NCBI GenBank assembly: GCA_964404165.1
Contig: CAYOIZ010000027.1
Span: 20,642-84,641 of the forward strand
Direction of reading: 5' to 3'
Length of the DNA stretch: 64,000 bases
Source of the DNA: DASYLJ01 sp964404165
Lineage (GTDB): Bacteria; Desulfobacterota; Binatia; DP-6
The position numbers and the translations under genes were made by a program. Below the pieces are notes generated by a model. That model made no database searches. It was not told the origin of the DNA and was given only the letters and a program-made list of their open reading frames with translations. Every line of letters starts with the position of its first letter. Within the stretch, counting starts at the first letter, position 1. Below are positions 41,214 through 49,313 of this stretch, in pieces.

Positions 41214-42497
41214 TCAACGAGGCGGCCCGAACACCGCCAGCGTCTCCAGCCGTTGCAGCAACGAGCCCTCGCGCGTCCCGGCACCGAGATCGAGGCCGCT
41301 CACGACGACGCGGCGAACGACGTGCTTCGTCTCGCCCGAGCCGTCCCCGCACGACGTGCGGTACGAGCCGAGCGCATGCAACGCCCTCGGGACCCCGTTC
41401 GCGTCCCGTCCGAGGTAGAGCGCCACGTGCCCGGGGAGATACAGCACGACGACGCCCTGGCGATCTGCGGCATCGAGACGGGCCAGGCGGACGGCGACGT
41501 CGTCGATCCCGCGCAGGTCGACGGTCGACGTGCCGGCGCGCGCCTGGTCGCTGCTGTGGCGCGGCACGTCGAGCCCGACGCTCGCGAACGCGTCGAGGAC
41601 GAGCGCCGAGCAGTCGATGCCGCCGGCCGTGCCACCGAGACCGTACGGCCGCCCGAGGAGCGGGAAGACGGCCTCGAAGACCGCGCGACGCGTGAGCGGA
41701 CGGCGCACCGTCACCAGCGCGGCGTCGCGTCGCGCCTCGACGACCCCCGCCCTCGTCCCGACCAGGACGCGGTCCGCACGATCGGGCACCAGCGGCACCG
41801 ACGTGCGGGCGGGAAGCTCGATCGGTCCGAGTCGCACCCCGCGCGGGGCCATGACGCGCTCGCCCCTGACGAGTGCCGTCGCGAAGGCCTCGGGTGCCCG
41901 CGGCGACAACGGCGCGGCACCGCCGATCCAGCCGAGCGCGTACCGCGTGCGGACGAGCCGCTGCGTCCCCGGACCGACGGCGAGCACCTGCACCACGTCC
42001 TGCGGACGGAGCGTGCTGCAGGCGTTGGCGTCGTCGAGCCGCTCCGCGTCGTCGGCGGCGCGCAGCGGCCGTGCGAGCGGCAGGCAGCGCAGCTGGACGG
42101 GCGCCAGCACGACGCGGAGGTGCGGATCGAGCGCCGGCGGCTCCCACGCGAGCTCCGGAAGCGTGGCGGGATCGATCGGTCGTCCGCCGGCGTCGAGCCA
42201 TTTCTGCTCGGAGAGACGCGCACGGGCCAGCGTCTCCAGCGACGCCACCTGGCGTCGGACCTTCGCCACGTCGACCGGATCGAGCAGCGACTCGCCGCGC
42301 GCGTCGATGGCGGTGATGTCGGCGACGGAGAGCAGCGACGTGTCGGCGTCCGTCCGCCGGCGCAGCCAGTACGCCACCTGCTCCTGCTGCGCGCGCACCC
42401 CGGGCAGCCGTCCGCGCACCGTCACGAACGCCGGGCACGCCGCGACGGCGTCGCTCCCGAGCACCAGCAGGACGGCGAGGACGGCGCCGCGGCTCAC
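41214..42497 (-). CDS. NlpC/P60 cysteine peptidase with SH3-like domains
   Basis: A 427-residue exported cell-wall hydrolase. The signal peptide (VSRGAVLAVLLVLGSDAVAA) precedes an N-terminal NLPC_P60-stabilising-like domain, SH3-type strands (TRYALGWIGG; RADRVLVGT) and a C-terminal NlpC/P60 domain with Cys296 (GGIDCSALV), His357 (PGHVALYLG) and His374 as catalytic triad. GTG 42497 overlaps the NUDIX stop (GTGA). It likely cleaves peptide stems in peptidoglycan, a notable cell-wall function inside a detoxification-type gene run. Confidence 0.87.
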   Translation of the reverse strand: MSRGAVLAVLLVLGSDAVAACPAFVTVRGRLPGVRAQQEQVAYWLRRRTDADTSLLSVADITAIDARGESLLDPVDVAKVRRQVASLETLARARLSEQKWLDAGGRPIDPATLPELAWEPPALDPHLRVVLAPVQLRCLPLARPLRAADDAERLDDANACSTLRPQDVVQVLAVGPGTQRLVRTRYALGWIGGAAPLSPRAPEAFATALVRGERVMAPRGVRLGPIELPARTSVPLVPDRADRVLVGTRAGVVEARRDAALVTVRRPLTRRAVFEAVFPLLGRPYGLGGTAGGIDCSALVLDAFASVGLDVPRHSSDQARAGTSTVDLRGIDDVAVRLARLDAADRQGVVVLYLPGHVALYLGRDANGVPRALHALGSYRTSCGDGSGETKHVVRRVVVSGLDLGAGTREGSLLQRLETLAVFGPPR

Positions 42498-42868
42498 GAG
42501 CCGGCGCGGACCCACGCGGCGATGGCCTGCCGGTACCCGTCCGGCATCGGCAGCGCGCCGAGCGCGCCGACGTCGAACCACGCCACCGCCGCGTGCTCGT
42601 CGCTCAGGATCGCCGGCGCGCGGCCGTCCTCGGTGCAACCGAACGTGTTGATCAGGACGCGAACCTCGGGGGTGATCTCGTAGACCCAGCTGTCGAGAAT
42701 GGGCCCGACCGTCACGGCGATGCCGAGCTCCTCCGCGATCTCGCGCGCGAGGCACTGTGCCGGCGTCTCGCCGGGCTCGAGCTTGCCGCCCGGCAGTTCC
42801 CACTCGTCGCGGGCGTTGCGCAGCAGGACGACGCGTCCGTCGCGCAGCAGCACGCCCTTGATCGACAC
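42494..42868 (-). CDS. NUDIX hydrolase
   Basis: A 124-residue pyrophosphohydrolase. The NUDIX box is complete: GGKLEPGETPAQCLAREIAEELG (G-x5-E-x7-REUxEExGU). The start is placed at GTG 42868, just before the first strand SIKGVLLRDGRVVLL; no upstream in-frame ATG or GTG lies after the previous gene. It overlaps the peptidase gene by 4 bases. The substrate (damaged nucleotide, ADP-ribose or other) is unknown. Confidence 0.88.
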   Translation of the reverse strand: MSIKGVLLRDGRVVLLRNARDEWELPGGKLEPGETPAQCLAREIAEELGIAVTVGPILDSWVYEITPEVRVLINTFGCTEDGRAPAILSDEHAAVAWFDVGALGALPMPDGYRQAIAAWVRAGS

Positions 42869-42900
42869 CGGGAAGCGGTGGGCGGCGTTGTCCGTGGGCG

Positions 42901-43308
42901 TCAGCCGAAGCCCCGCGGCATCTGCGGCAGGCCGTCGCAGACCTCGTCCCACGGCGCCCGCGAGTCGACCCAGATGTGCGCTGCCGGTCGCACGCCGGGA
43001 TCGCCGTCGAGGGTGCCGATGCGCAGCGAGACGACGTCGGGCGTCGCGGCCGACTGGCTGTAGATCGGCGAGCCGCACGCCGAGCAGAAGTGGCGATGCT
43101 TGTTCGGGCTCGACTCGAACGCCGTCAGTCGGTCGCGCCCCGCGACGATGACGAAGTCGTCCACGCCGAGCATCAGGTTGGTGGCGACGCTGGCCCCGTT
43201 CGCCTTCCGGCACGTGCCACAGTGGCAGTGATACATGAGTCGGGGCGTGCCCCGCAGCTCGTATCGGACCGCGCCGCAGAGGCACGATCCACCCAGCGGT
43301 TCCGTCAT
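42901..43308 (-). CDS. GFA/CENP-V domain zinc protein (2 of 3)
   Basis: A 135-residue Gfa-fold protein with Cys clusters CLCGAVRY, HCHCGTCRK and FCSACGSPI. It is closest in pattern to the paralogue at 43860, and both contain a long variable stretch (ASVATNLMLGVDDFVIVAGRDRL). It starts 1 base before the PNPOx-like gene ends, in the same run. Confidence 0.88.
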   Translation of the reverse strand: MTEPLGGSCLCGAVRYELRGTPRLMYHCHCGTCRKANGASVATNLMLGVDDFVIVAGRDRLTAFESSPNKHRHFCSACGSPIYSQSAATPDVVSLRIGTLDGDPGVRPAAHIWVDSRAPWDEVCDGLPQMPRGFG

Positions 43309-43309
43309 G

Positions 43310-43858
43310 TCAGTCCTTCCGCAACGCCGGCAGGCCGTCGAGGCTGTGCGCGTTGCGCTCGTCTCGATAGCGATCGAGGCCCTCGGGCCCCCGCTTCTCG
43401 GCCCAGCGCACCAGCGTGTCGCGCTCGCCGACGTAGTCGTAGCGCGGGATCGAATAGCCGCAGGAGTCGCCGACCCGCGCGACCTGCACGCGAATGACGG
43501 CGCGCGCGCCGGGATGGTCCGGGAAGCGCGGGCGCAGGACCGCGTAGTCGGCCGTGTCCGGCAGCAGCGCTTCGCCCGTCCCATGCAGCCGCACGATGCG
43601 CGGCGGGCCGGCCAGCGCGCAGAACGTCACGACGATGCGACCGTTCTCGCGCAGGTGCGCGATGGTCTCGACGCCGCTGCCGGTCAGGTCCAGGTAGGCG
43701 ACCGCCCGCGGCCCGAGGACACGGAAGCTGTCCATGCCCTTCGGCGAGCAGTTGATGAGCCCGTCGGCCGCGAGCGGCGCCGTCGCGACGAAGAAGAGCC
43801 GTTGCTCGCCGAGCCAGGCGGCGAGCTCCGGCCCGATCTCGTCGTACTGCGTGCCCAC
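43310..43858 (-). CDS. Pyridoxamine 5'-phosphate oxidase family protein
   Basis: A 182-residue FMN-binding split-barrel protein: RLFFVATAPLAADGLINCSPKGMDSFRVLGPRAVAYLDLTGSG is the classic N-terminal block. TIAHLRENGRIVVTFCALAGPPRIVRLHGTGE contains the FMN-contacting residues. The C-terminal CGYSIPRYDYVGERDTL lacks the residues needed for true PNP oxidase activity. It is the second PNPOx-type protein in the run. Confidence 0.85.
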   Translation of the reverse strand: MGTQYDEIGPELAAWLGEQRLFFVATAPLAADGLINCSPKGMDSFRVLGPRAVAYLDLTGSGVETIAHLRENGRIVVTFCALAGPPRIVRLHGTGEALLPDTADYAVLRPRFPDHPGARAVIRVQVARVGDSCGYSIPRYDYVGERDTLVRWAEKRGPEGLDRYRDERNAHSLDGLPALRKD

Positions 43859-43859
43859 G

Positions 43860-44267
43860 TCAGCCGGGGGCGCGCTCGAAGGCCGGCACGCCGTCGGGCA
43901 CGTGATGGAAGGGCTGCTTGTCGGCGGTGTAGATCACCATCTGCGGGCTGCCGAAGACGCTCGGATCGTCGAACGTGCCCACCTTGAGGAGCACCGCACC
44001 GGGCACCCTGGACGTGCGCGTCAGCAGATGCGTGCCGCACTCGCCGCAGAACTCGCGCGTCACCGGATTCTCGATGTCGGTGCGGCTGTACCCCTTCGGC
44101 GCGCCCTTGCTGTACGAGAATCCTTCGTCGAGCATGCCCATCACGACGTTGGGGTGCCCGCCCGAGATGTACTGACACTCTCGACAATGGCACTGCCCCT
44201 TGAAGAGCGGGTCGCCCGTGGCCTTGTAGCGTACCGCGCCGCAGTAGCATCCACCCTGAACGTCCAT
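43860..44267 (-). CDS. GFA/CENP-V domain zinc protein (3 of 3)
   Basis: A 135-residue Gfa-fold protein with zinc clusters CYCGAVRY, QCHCRECQY and FCGECGTHL. It is separated by one base from the PNPOx-like gene. Of the three paralogues this one resembles the most common bacterial type. The start at 44267 has GGAG upstream. Confidence 0.88.
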   Translation of the reverse strand: MDVQGGCYCGAVRYKATGDPLFKGQCHCRECQYISGGHPNVVMGMLDEGFSYSKGAPKGYSRTDIENPVTREFCGECGTHLLTRTSRVPGAVLLKVGTFDDPSVFGSPQMVIYTADKQPFHHVPDGVPAFERAPG

Positions 44268-44375
44268 GAGAGCTCCTCCCGTGTGACACGCGACGCCGAC
44301 GTGGGCCGCGGTGCCTCCGATGTCGCCCACGGCGCCGGGCATTGCAATTGGTCTGGCGCGGTGGGGATTCATGTC

Positions 44376-44816
44376 TCAGAAGCGAGACACCACCCAGAGC
44401 GCCCCGGCGATGGTGACGAGGTCTTCCAGGAGCGCAACGACGAGATCGGGGCCACCCATCGCCGTCGTGAGCCCCATGCGCGCCCGGTAGCCAGCGAACG
44501 CGCCCAGCAGGGCTCCGAGGACGCCGACCCCGGCGCCCGTCACGGCACCCGCTCCGCCGGCGGCCGCGATGCTCGCGCCAGCGAATCCCCCCATGATCGC
44601 GCGCGCGACGAGCGGTGGCGTTGCCGTGCGGCTCGGGGTCGTCGGCAGCTTGTCGACGACGAGCTCACCGAGCGCGAGCACGCCCACGATGATGGTCGCT
44701 GCGGTGCCACCGATCCACGACAGACCCGACGGCAGCGTCAGCCAGCCGGCGTGCGCGGCCCACGCCACGATCGCGAGCGGCGCGAGCGAGCGCAGTCCGG
44801 TCAGTATCCCGATCAC
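44376..44816 (-). CDS. DUF4126 membrane protein
   Basis: A 146-residue inner-membrane protein with about four hydrophobic segments. Its N-terminal TGLRSLAPLAIVAWAAHAGWL and GELVVDKLPTTPSRTATPPLVARAIMGGFAG are family-typical blocks; the latter contains the conserved Asp-Lys-Pro-Pro-x-Ser-Arg pattern of DUF4126. GTG 44816 is the only suitable start before the first helix. Function unknown. Confidence 0.8.
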   Translation of the reverse strand: MIGILTGLRSLAPLAIVAWAAHAGWLTLPSGLSWIGGTAATIIVGVLALGELVVDKLPTTPSRTATPPLVARAIMGGFAGASIAAAGGAGAVTGAGVGVLGALLGAFAGYRARMGLTTAMGGPDLVVALLEDLVTIAGALWVVSRF

Positions 44817-44845
44817 CAGGCGAGCAGCATGCGTCGCCGCGACGT

Positions 44846-45598
44846 CTATATCTGCGCCGCGCCGCCGTCGACGAACAGCTCGACGCCGGTGATGTAGCTG
44901 GCGTCGTCCGACGCCAGGAACACGACCGCCTTGGCGATCTCGTCCGGCGTACCCGTCCGCCCGAGCGGCGCGGTGGCCGCCGCCTGCGCCTCCATCTCCA
45001 CGATCTGCGCGTCGGACAAGCCGAGCTCGTTCCTGTAGCCGGGCGTGACGACGGTTCCCGGGCTCACGACGTTGACACGGATGCGGCGGTTGCGCAGATC
45101 GACCGACCATGTGCGCGCGAAGGACCGGATTGCCGCCTTGGTGGCGGCGTAGACGCCGAACGCCGGGAAGCCCTTCAGCGACACCATCGAGCCGTTCATG
45201 ACGATCGCCGCTCCGTCGGGCATGAGCGGCAGCGCCTTCTGCACGGTGAAGAGCGTCCCCTTCACGTTGATGCCGAACGTCTTGTCGAAGTGCGCCTCGG
45301 TGACCTGTCCCATCGGCGCGAACTCGCCGAGGCCGGCGTTGGCGAAGAGCACGTCGAGACGCCCGGCCTCCTTCGCGATGGTGTCGTACAGCCGGTCGAG
45401 GTCGGCGAGCTTGGAGATGTCGCCCTGCACGCCGACGGTGCCGCCGCCGATCTCCGCCGCGGCCTTCTCCAGCTCCGCTGCGCGCCGGCCGGTGACGAAC
45501 ACCCGCGCCCCCTCGGCGACGAACCGCTTCGCCGTCGCCAAGCCGATGCCGCTGTTCCCGCCCGTCACCAGGGCAATGCGTCCGTCGAGTCGTCCCAT
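44846..45598 (-). CDS. Short-chain dehydrogenase (classical SDR)
   Basis: A 250-residue oxidoreductase of the glucose-1-dehydrogenase/3-oxoacyl-ACP-reductase-like group. It has TGGNSGIG (12-19), NAG in the active strand, catalytic Ser in NGSMVSLKGF, and YAATK with the Tyr-Lys pair. The C-terminal ITGVELFVDGGAAQI is typical. It is the upstream end of the long minus-strand run and is divergent from the BNR protein gene, 123 bases away. Confidence 0.9.
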   Translation of the reverse strand: MGRLDGRIALVTGGNSGIGLATAKRFVAEGARVFVTGRRAAELEKAAAEIGGGTVGVQGDISKLADLDRLYDTIAKEAGRLDVLFANAGLGEFAPMGQVTEAHFDKTFGINVKGTLFTVQKALPLMPDGAAIVMNGSMVSLKGFPAFGVYAATKAAIRSFARTWSVDLRNRRIRVNVVSPGTVVTPGYRNELGLSDAQIVEMEAQAAATAPLGRTGTPDEIAKAVVFLASDDASYITGVELFVDGGAAQI

Positions 45599-45721
45599 GG
45601 GGGGCACGCTGGTCCCTCGCCGATGCTGCGTCCAGCCAGGCGACGAAAAATTTACGAGATCGGGATTGTCGATCCTGGGGCGCGCCGTTCGACACGCCGG
45701 TACAGGGGAGGAGTGTGAACG

Positions 45722-46837
45722 ATGAGCGGAGTACGGGTACTGGTGGGCACACGGAAGGGCGCATTCGTCCTCACGTCGGACGGGACGCGCGACCGGTGGA
45801 GCGTGAGCGGTCCGCACTTCGCGGGCTGGGAGGTCTACCATCTGAAGGGATCGCCGGCGGCGCCGCAGCGCCTCTACGCCTCGCAGGGCACGGGCTGGTT
45901 CGGGCAGCTCATCCAGCGCTCCGACGACGGCGGCGTCACCTGGGAACCGGTCGGCAACAAGTTCGTCTACGACGGCGCCCCCGGCACGCACCTCTGGTAC
46001 GACGGCACGCCGCACCCCTGGGAATTCGCACGCGTCTGGCACCTCGAGCCGTCGCTCACCGATCCCGACACGGTCTACGCCGGCGTCGAGGACGCCGCCC
46101 TCTTCCGCACCACCGACGGCGGCCGGAGCTGGCACGAGCTGTCCGGCCTCCGCACCCACCCCTCCGCTCCCGCCTGGCAGCCCGGCGCGGGCGGCATGTG
46201 CCTGCACACGATCCTCCTCGACCCCGAGACGCCGGGGCGCATCGTCATCGCGATCTCGTCCGCCGGCGCGTTCCGCAGCGACGACGGTGGCACGACGTGG
46301 CGGCCCATCAACCGCGGCCTCACGTCCGAGGGCATTCCCGATCCGCACGCGGAGGTGGGGCACTGCGTGCATCGCATCGCCATGCACCGCACGCGCCCGA
46401 ACGTGCTCTTCATGCAGAAGCACTGGGACGTCATGCGCAGCGACGACGGCGGCGACTCGTGGCGCGAGGTCAGCGGCAATCTGCCCTCCGACTTCGGCTT
46501 CCCGATCGACGTCCACGCGCACGAGCCCGAGACGATCTACGTCGTCCCGATCAAGAGCGACTCCGAGCACTTCCCGCCGGAGGGCAAGCTCCGCGTCTAC
46601 CGCAGCCGCAGCGGCGGCAACGAATGGGAGGCGCTCATCGACGGGCTGCCCCAGCGCGACTGCTACGTGAACGTCCTGCGCGACGCGATGTGCGTCGACG
46701 CGCTCGACCCGTGCGGCATCTACTTCGGCACCACCGGCGGCCAGGTGTACGCGTCGGCCGACGCCGGCGACCGGTGGACGCCCATCGTCCGCGACCTGCC
46801 ACCCGTGCTGTCGGTCGAGGTGCAGACGCTGCCATGA
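45722..46837 (+). CDS. BNR/WD40-like beta-propeller protein paired with MoaD-like protein
   Basis: A 371-residue predicted beta-propeller with repeated Asp-box (BNR) motifs: SDDGGVTWEPV, TTDGGRSWHEL, SDDGGTTWRPI and SDDGGDSWREV, plus SADAGDRWTPI, one per blade. There is no signal peptide. These are seen in sialidases and photosystem assembly factors, but no sialidase Arg triad is evident. A strong GGGGAGGAG site precedes the ATG. Its stop overlaps the start of a MoaD/ThiS-like gene, a conserved neighbourhood in other genomes, of unknown function. Confidence 0.85.
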   Translation: MSGVRVLVGTRKGAFVLTSDGTRDRWSVSGPHFAGWEVYHLKGSPAAPQRLYASQGTGWFGQLIQRSDDGGVTWEPVGNKFVYDGAPGTHLWYDGTPHPWEFARVWHLEPSLTDPDTVYAGVEDAALFRTTDGGRSWHELSGLRTHPSAPAWQPGAGGMCLHTILLDPETPGRIVIAISSAGAFRSDDGGTTWRPINRGLTSEGIPDPHAEVGHCVHRIAMHRTRPNVLFMQKHWDVMRSDDGGDSWREVSGNLPSDFGFPIDVHAHEPETIYVVPIKSDSEHFPPEGKLRVYRSRSGGNEWEALIDGLPQRDCYVNVLRDAMCVDALDPCGIYFGTTGGQVYASADAGDRWTPIVRDLPPVLSVEVQTLP

Positions 46838-47130
46838 TCCGCGTCGTCCTGCCGGCGCATCTGCGCACGCTGGCGCGCGTCGACGGCGAGGTCCTGCTCG
46901 ACGTCACCGGCCCCGTCACGCAGCAGACCATCCTCGACGCGCTCGAGGCGCGCCATCCGGTGCTGTGCGGGACGATCCGCGACCACGTCACCCTCCGGCG
47001 CCGGCCGCTGGTGCGATTCTTCGCCTGCGGGGAGGACGTGTCGCAGGAGTCGCCGGACGCCCCCCTGGCCGACGCGATCGCGGCTGGGGCGGAGCCGTTC
47101 CTCGTCGTCGGCGCGATGGCCGGCGGCTAG
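46834..47130 (+). CDS. MoaD/ThiS-like beta-grasp protein with C-terminal GG
   Basis: A 98-residue ubiquitin-like protein. VVLPAHLRTLARVDGEVLLDV is the first hairpin; QTILDALEARHPVLCG is the helix; FLVVGAMAGG ends in the diglycine used for adenylation or thiocarboxylation in sulfur-carrier proteins. It overlaps the propeller gene by 4 bases. No molybdopterin or thiamine genes are near, so a sulfur-carrier or tagging role with the propeller is inference. It ends 4 bases into the convergent VOC gene. Confidence 0.85.
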   Translation: MIRVVLPAHLRTLARVDGEVLLDVTGPVTQQTILDALEARHPVLCGTIRDHVTLRRRPLVRFFACGEDVSQESPDAPLADAIAAGAEPFLVVGAMAGG

Positions 47131-47813
47131 GCTGACCGTCGCGGCACGGGCGGCGTCGTGAAATCGAAGCGCGCGGAGATGTCGGCGTCGCTCATGGTGC
47201 GCAGCGGCGCCATCATGGGTGAGAAGTGGAGGTCGGGTCGCCGCTGCGGATCGGGCTGCGGCACCGCACCGCCGTGCGACGGGGCGTCGGCGGGACGCCG
47301 GTAGCGCGCGAGCTCGTCGGCGTCGATGCCGCACAGCGCGATCACCTCGGGGTCGAGCCACTGGTCGGGGTCGATCGGCGTCGTCGACGTCGCGAACTCG
47401 AGTACGATCCCCTCGGGCGCCGACAGGTACATCGACCTGCACATGCCGTGGTCGATCGGGCCGAGCACCCACACGCCGTGCGATCGCAGCCGATCGCGCA
47501 ACGCCAGCAGGTCGGCGTCCGACGCCACGCGCAGCGCCACGTGCTGCATCGCCCCCGGCGCGACCGGCCCCGCCGCCGAGTCCGCGTGCGTGACACCGGG
47601 CTGCGGCGCGATCGCCGTGATGGCCGGCATCTGGACGAAGGCCAGCGAGCAGCCGTCGTTCAGACGGAGGAAGCAGTGGAACGCGCCCGGTGCACCGTGC
47701 ATCCAGTAGAGCGCCAGCAGCTCCATGCCGACGACCTGGGTGAAGAACTCGATCTGCGCCTTGATGTCGCCGGTGGCGATGGCGAGGTGATGGACACCGT
47801 TCGGGAGCCCCAT
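47127..47813 (-). CDS. VOC-family (glyoxalase/dioxygenase-like) protein
   Basis: A 228-residue protein with the vicinal-oxygen-chelate fold. Metal ligands can be traced as His9 (VHHLAI), His91 (MQHVALRV) and Glu139 (GIVLEFAT), the pattern of extradiol dioxygenases and glyoxalase-like enzymes. A C-terminal extension of about 80 residues is low in complexity and not part of the fold. It is convergent with, and overlaps, the MoaD-like gene by 4 bases. Confidence 0.85.
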   Translation of the reverse strand: MGLPNGVHHLAIATGDIKAQIEFFTQVVGMELLALYWMHGAPGAFHCFLRLNDGCSLAFVQMPAITAIAPQPGVTHADSAAGPVAPGAMQHVALRVASDADLLALRDRLRSHGVWVLGPIDHGMCRSMYLSAPEGIVLEFATSTTPIDPDQWLDPEVIALCGIDADELARYRRPADAPSHGGAVPQPDPQRRPDLHFSPMMAPLRTMSDADISARFDFTTPPVPRRSA

Positions 47814-47892
47814 GACGGGAGATTCACCACACCCGCCGCCCGCGGTCCAGCCTCAGCCGGGGACGCGGCAGTGCGGCTGGCCTGCCGTTCCG

Positions 47893-48123
47893 TCATCGCC
47901 GCAGCTTCCCGCGCCGGCCGAGCCAGACGCCGGCGGCAGCCATCGCAAGGCACACCAATAGCGCCAGCGATGCGCCCACGATCGTGGGCGGCGCGCCGAA
48001 CGGATCGGCGTCGGCCACCTGCGTCCCGACCCGGTTGACGATGGCCATGATGCTGAGCACGACTCCCACCACACCCGCGACGACGAGTGCGAGACCCGCC
48101 AGGACGGCGAGCAGTCGCGTCAT
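47893..48123 (-). CDS. Small two-helix membrane protein
   Basis: A 76-residue protein with two hydrophobic segments (LLAVLAGLALVVAGVVGVVL and VGASLALLVCLAMAAAGVWL) and a basic C-terminus (GRRGKLRR). Its ATG overlaps the dgkA stop (ATGA), so it is coupled to DgkA. No family is recognised. Confidence 0.65.
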   Translation of the reverse strand: MTRLLAVLAGLALVVAGVVGVVLSIMAIVNRVGTQVADADPFGAPPTIVGASLALLVCLAMAAAGVWLGRRGKLRR

Positions 48124-48509
48124 GGCCCTGCGAGCCAGCGCGACACGTGCGGGCCGAGCACCAGCGCTCCGATGATCGTGGCACCGACGGCCGCGATGAG
48201 GACGGCGCCGGCGGCGACGTCCTTCGCGTGCCCGGCGATGGGATGGAACTCCGGTGACGCCACGTCGGTCAGGAACTCCAACGCGGTGTTGAGCGCCTCC
48301 GCCGTCCACACGGCGACGATCGCCAGCACGATCCAGCACCACTCGGTGCGCGACAGCTCGCAGAGCACGCCGGCGACGACGATGGCGACGGTGGCCGCCG
48401 CGTGGATCCACGCGTTCTGCTGCGACCGCAACATGATGCCGATGCCGCGGATCGCGAAGCCGAAGCTCCGCACGCGCCCCGTGAACGTCAGGGATCTGTC
48501 CGACGTCAT
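48120..48509 (-). CDS. dgkA: Diacylglycerol kinase
   Basis: A 129-residue integral-membrane kinase that phosphorylates diacylglycerol released during periplasmic glucan or lipid turnover. It has the amphipathic N-terminal helix, three membrane helices and the conserved catalytic region VWTAEALNTALEFLTDVA, then HAKDVAAGAVLIAAV. Length is normal. ATG 48509 is used; GTG 48515 is an alternative. Confidence 0.92.
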   Translation of the reverse strand: MTSDRSLTFTGRVRSFGFAIRGIGIMLRSQQNAWIHAAATVAIVVAGVLCELSRTEWCWIVLAIVAVWTAEALNTALEFLTDVASPEFHPIAGHAKDVAAGAVLIAAVGATIIGALVLGPHVSRWLAGP

Positions 48510-48554
48510 CCGCACCCCACCCGTCCGGCAAAGAGTCCCATCGGCCCGGGCGGG

Positions 48555-49274
48555 TTACAAGTCACGCCCCGACGACGAGCACCTCCTTGCCGCGCACCGG
48601 CCGGGTGGTGCGATCCGCCGTTGGTAGACCACGGTGCCCGCGGCGGTCGCGCGCACGCCCACGTACCCGCTCTGCAGGGCCACCCGATGTCGCACCGCAT
48701 CCGTCGCCCCCACCACGACACGCTCGCCCGGATCGGACGCCGGCGCCAGGCCGTCGGTCGAGCGCAGAACCCCGATGACCGGAAACCCGGGATCGACCCG
48801 CATCCCCGCGATCACCATCCCTTTGGCGAGCAGGTTCCGCCAGCTCACGGTGTTCTGCAGCCGGACGCCGCCACACAGCCATCGCATCCCCGCCGCCGTC
48901 GCATGCGCGAGGCGGACGTCGAACAGCATGCGCTGGTATCCCCGGCCGCGCGCGTCGGGGCGCACCATCGCGTTCTCGAGGAAGCAGGCATGGAGCGGCC
49001 AGTCCGCCGCGGGCACGAGCGGGAACGCGGGACCCTCGTTCGGGTGGGCGGCGACGGGGAGGCGGAGCAGCGACACCGCCAGCAGCACGCCGCGCCCGAC
49101 GATGCCGTACGCGACGCCGAGCCGGCCGTCGAGATACGCCAGCAGATCGCTGGCGCTTCTCGAACGCACGAAGCCGACGGGCAACGGTGCGGCCACGAGG
49201 TCGTGCAGCGCGACGACGGCGGCGAGGTCGTCCACGGCGAGACGCCGCAGGCGGGGGAGTCGGATCGCGTTCAC
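48555..49274 (-). CDS. GNAT-like acetyltransferase of unknown substrate
   Basis: A 239-residue protein whose core resembles GNAT enzymes (HACFLENAMVRPDARGRGYQRMLFDVRLAHATAAGMRWLCGGV, with R-G-R-G-Y as acetyl-CoA loop). An N-terminal segment (RRLAVDDLAAVVALHDLVA) matches the first GNAT helix. The C-terminal 80 residues are variable. It starts with GTG 49274. The fold call is moderate. Confidence 0.65.
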   Translation of the reverse strand: MNAIRLPRLRRLAVDDLAAVVALHDLVAAPLPVGFVRSRSASDLLAYLDGRLGVAYGIVGRGVLLAVSLLRLPVAAHPNEGPAFPLVPAADWPLHACFLENAMVRPDARGRGYQRMLFDVRLAHATAAGMRWLCGGVRLQNTVSWRNLLAKGMVIAGMRVDPGFPVIGVLRSTDGLAPASDPGERVVVGATDAVRHRVALQSGYVGVRATAAGTVVYQRRIAPPGRCAARRCSSSGRDL

Positions 49275-49313
49275 ACGCGTCCTACGCCCGCCGCGCCCCG
49301 GCGGATGCGAGGC

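Noticed and set aside
46834..47130. Molybdopterin or thiamine biosynthesis locus
   Set aside because: The MoaD/ThiS-like gene has no moaE, moeB, thiF or thiG neighbour.
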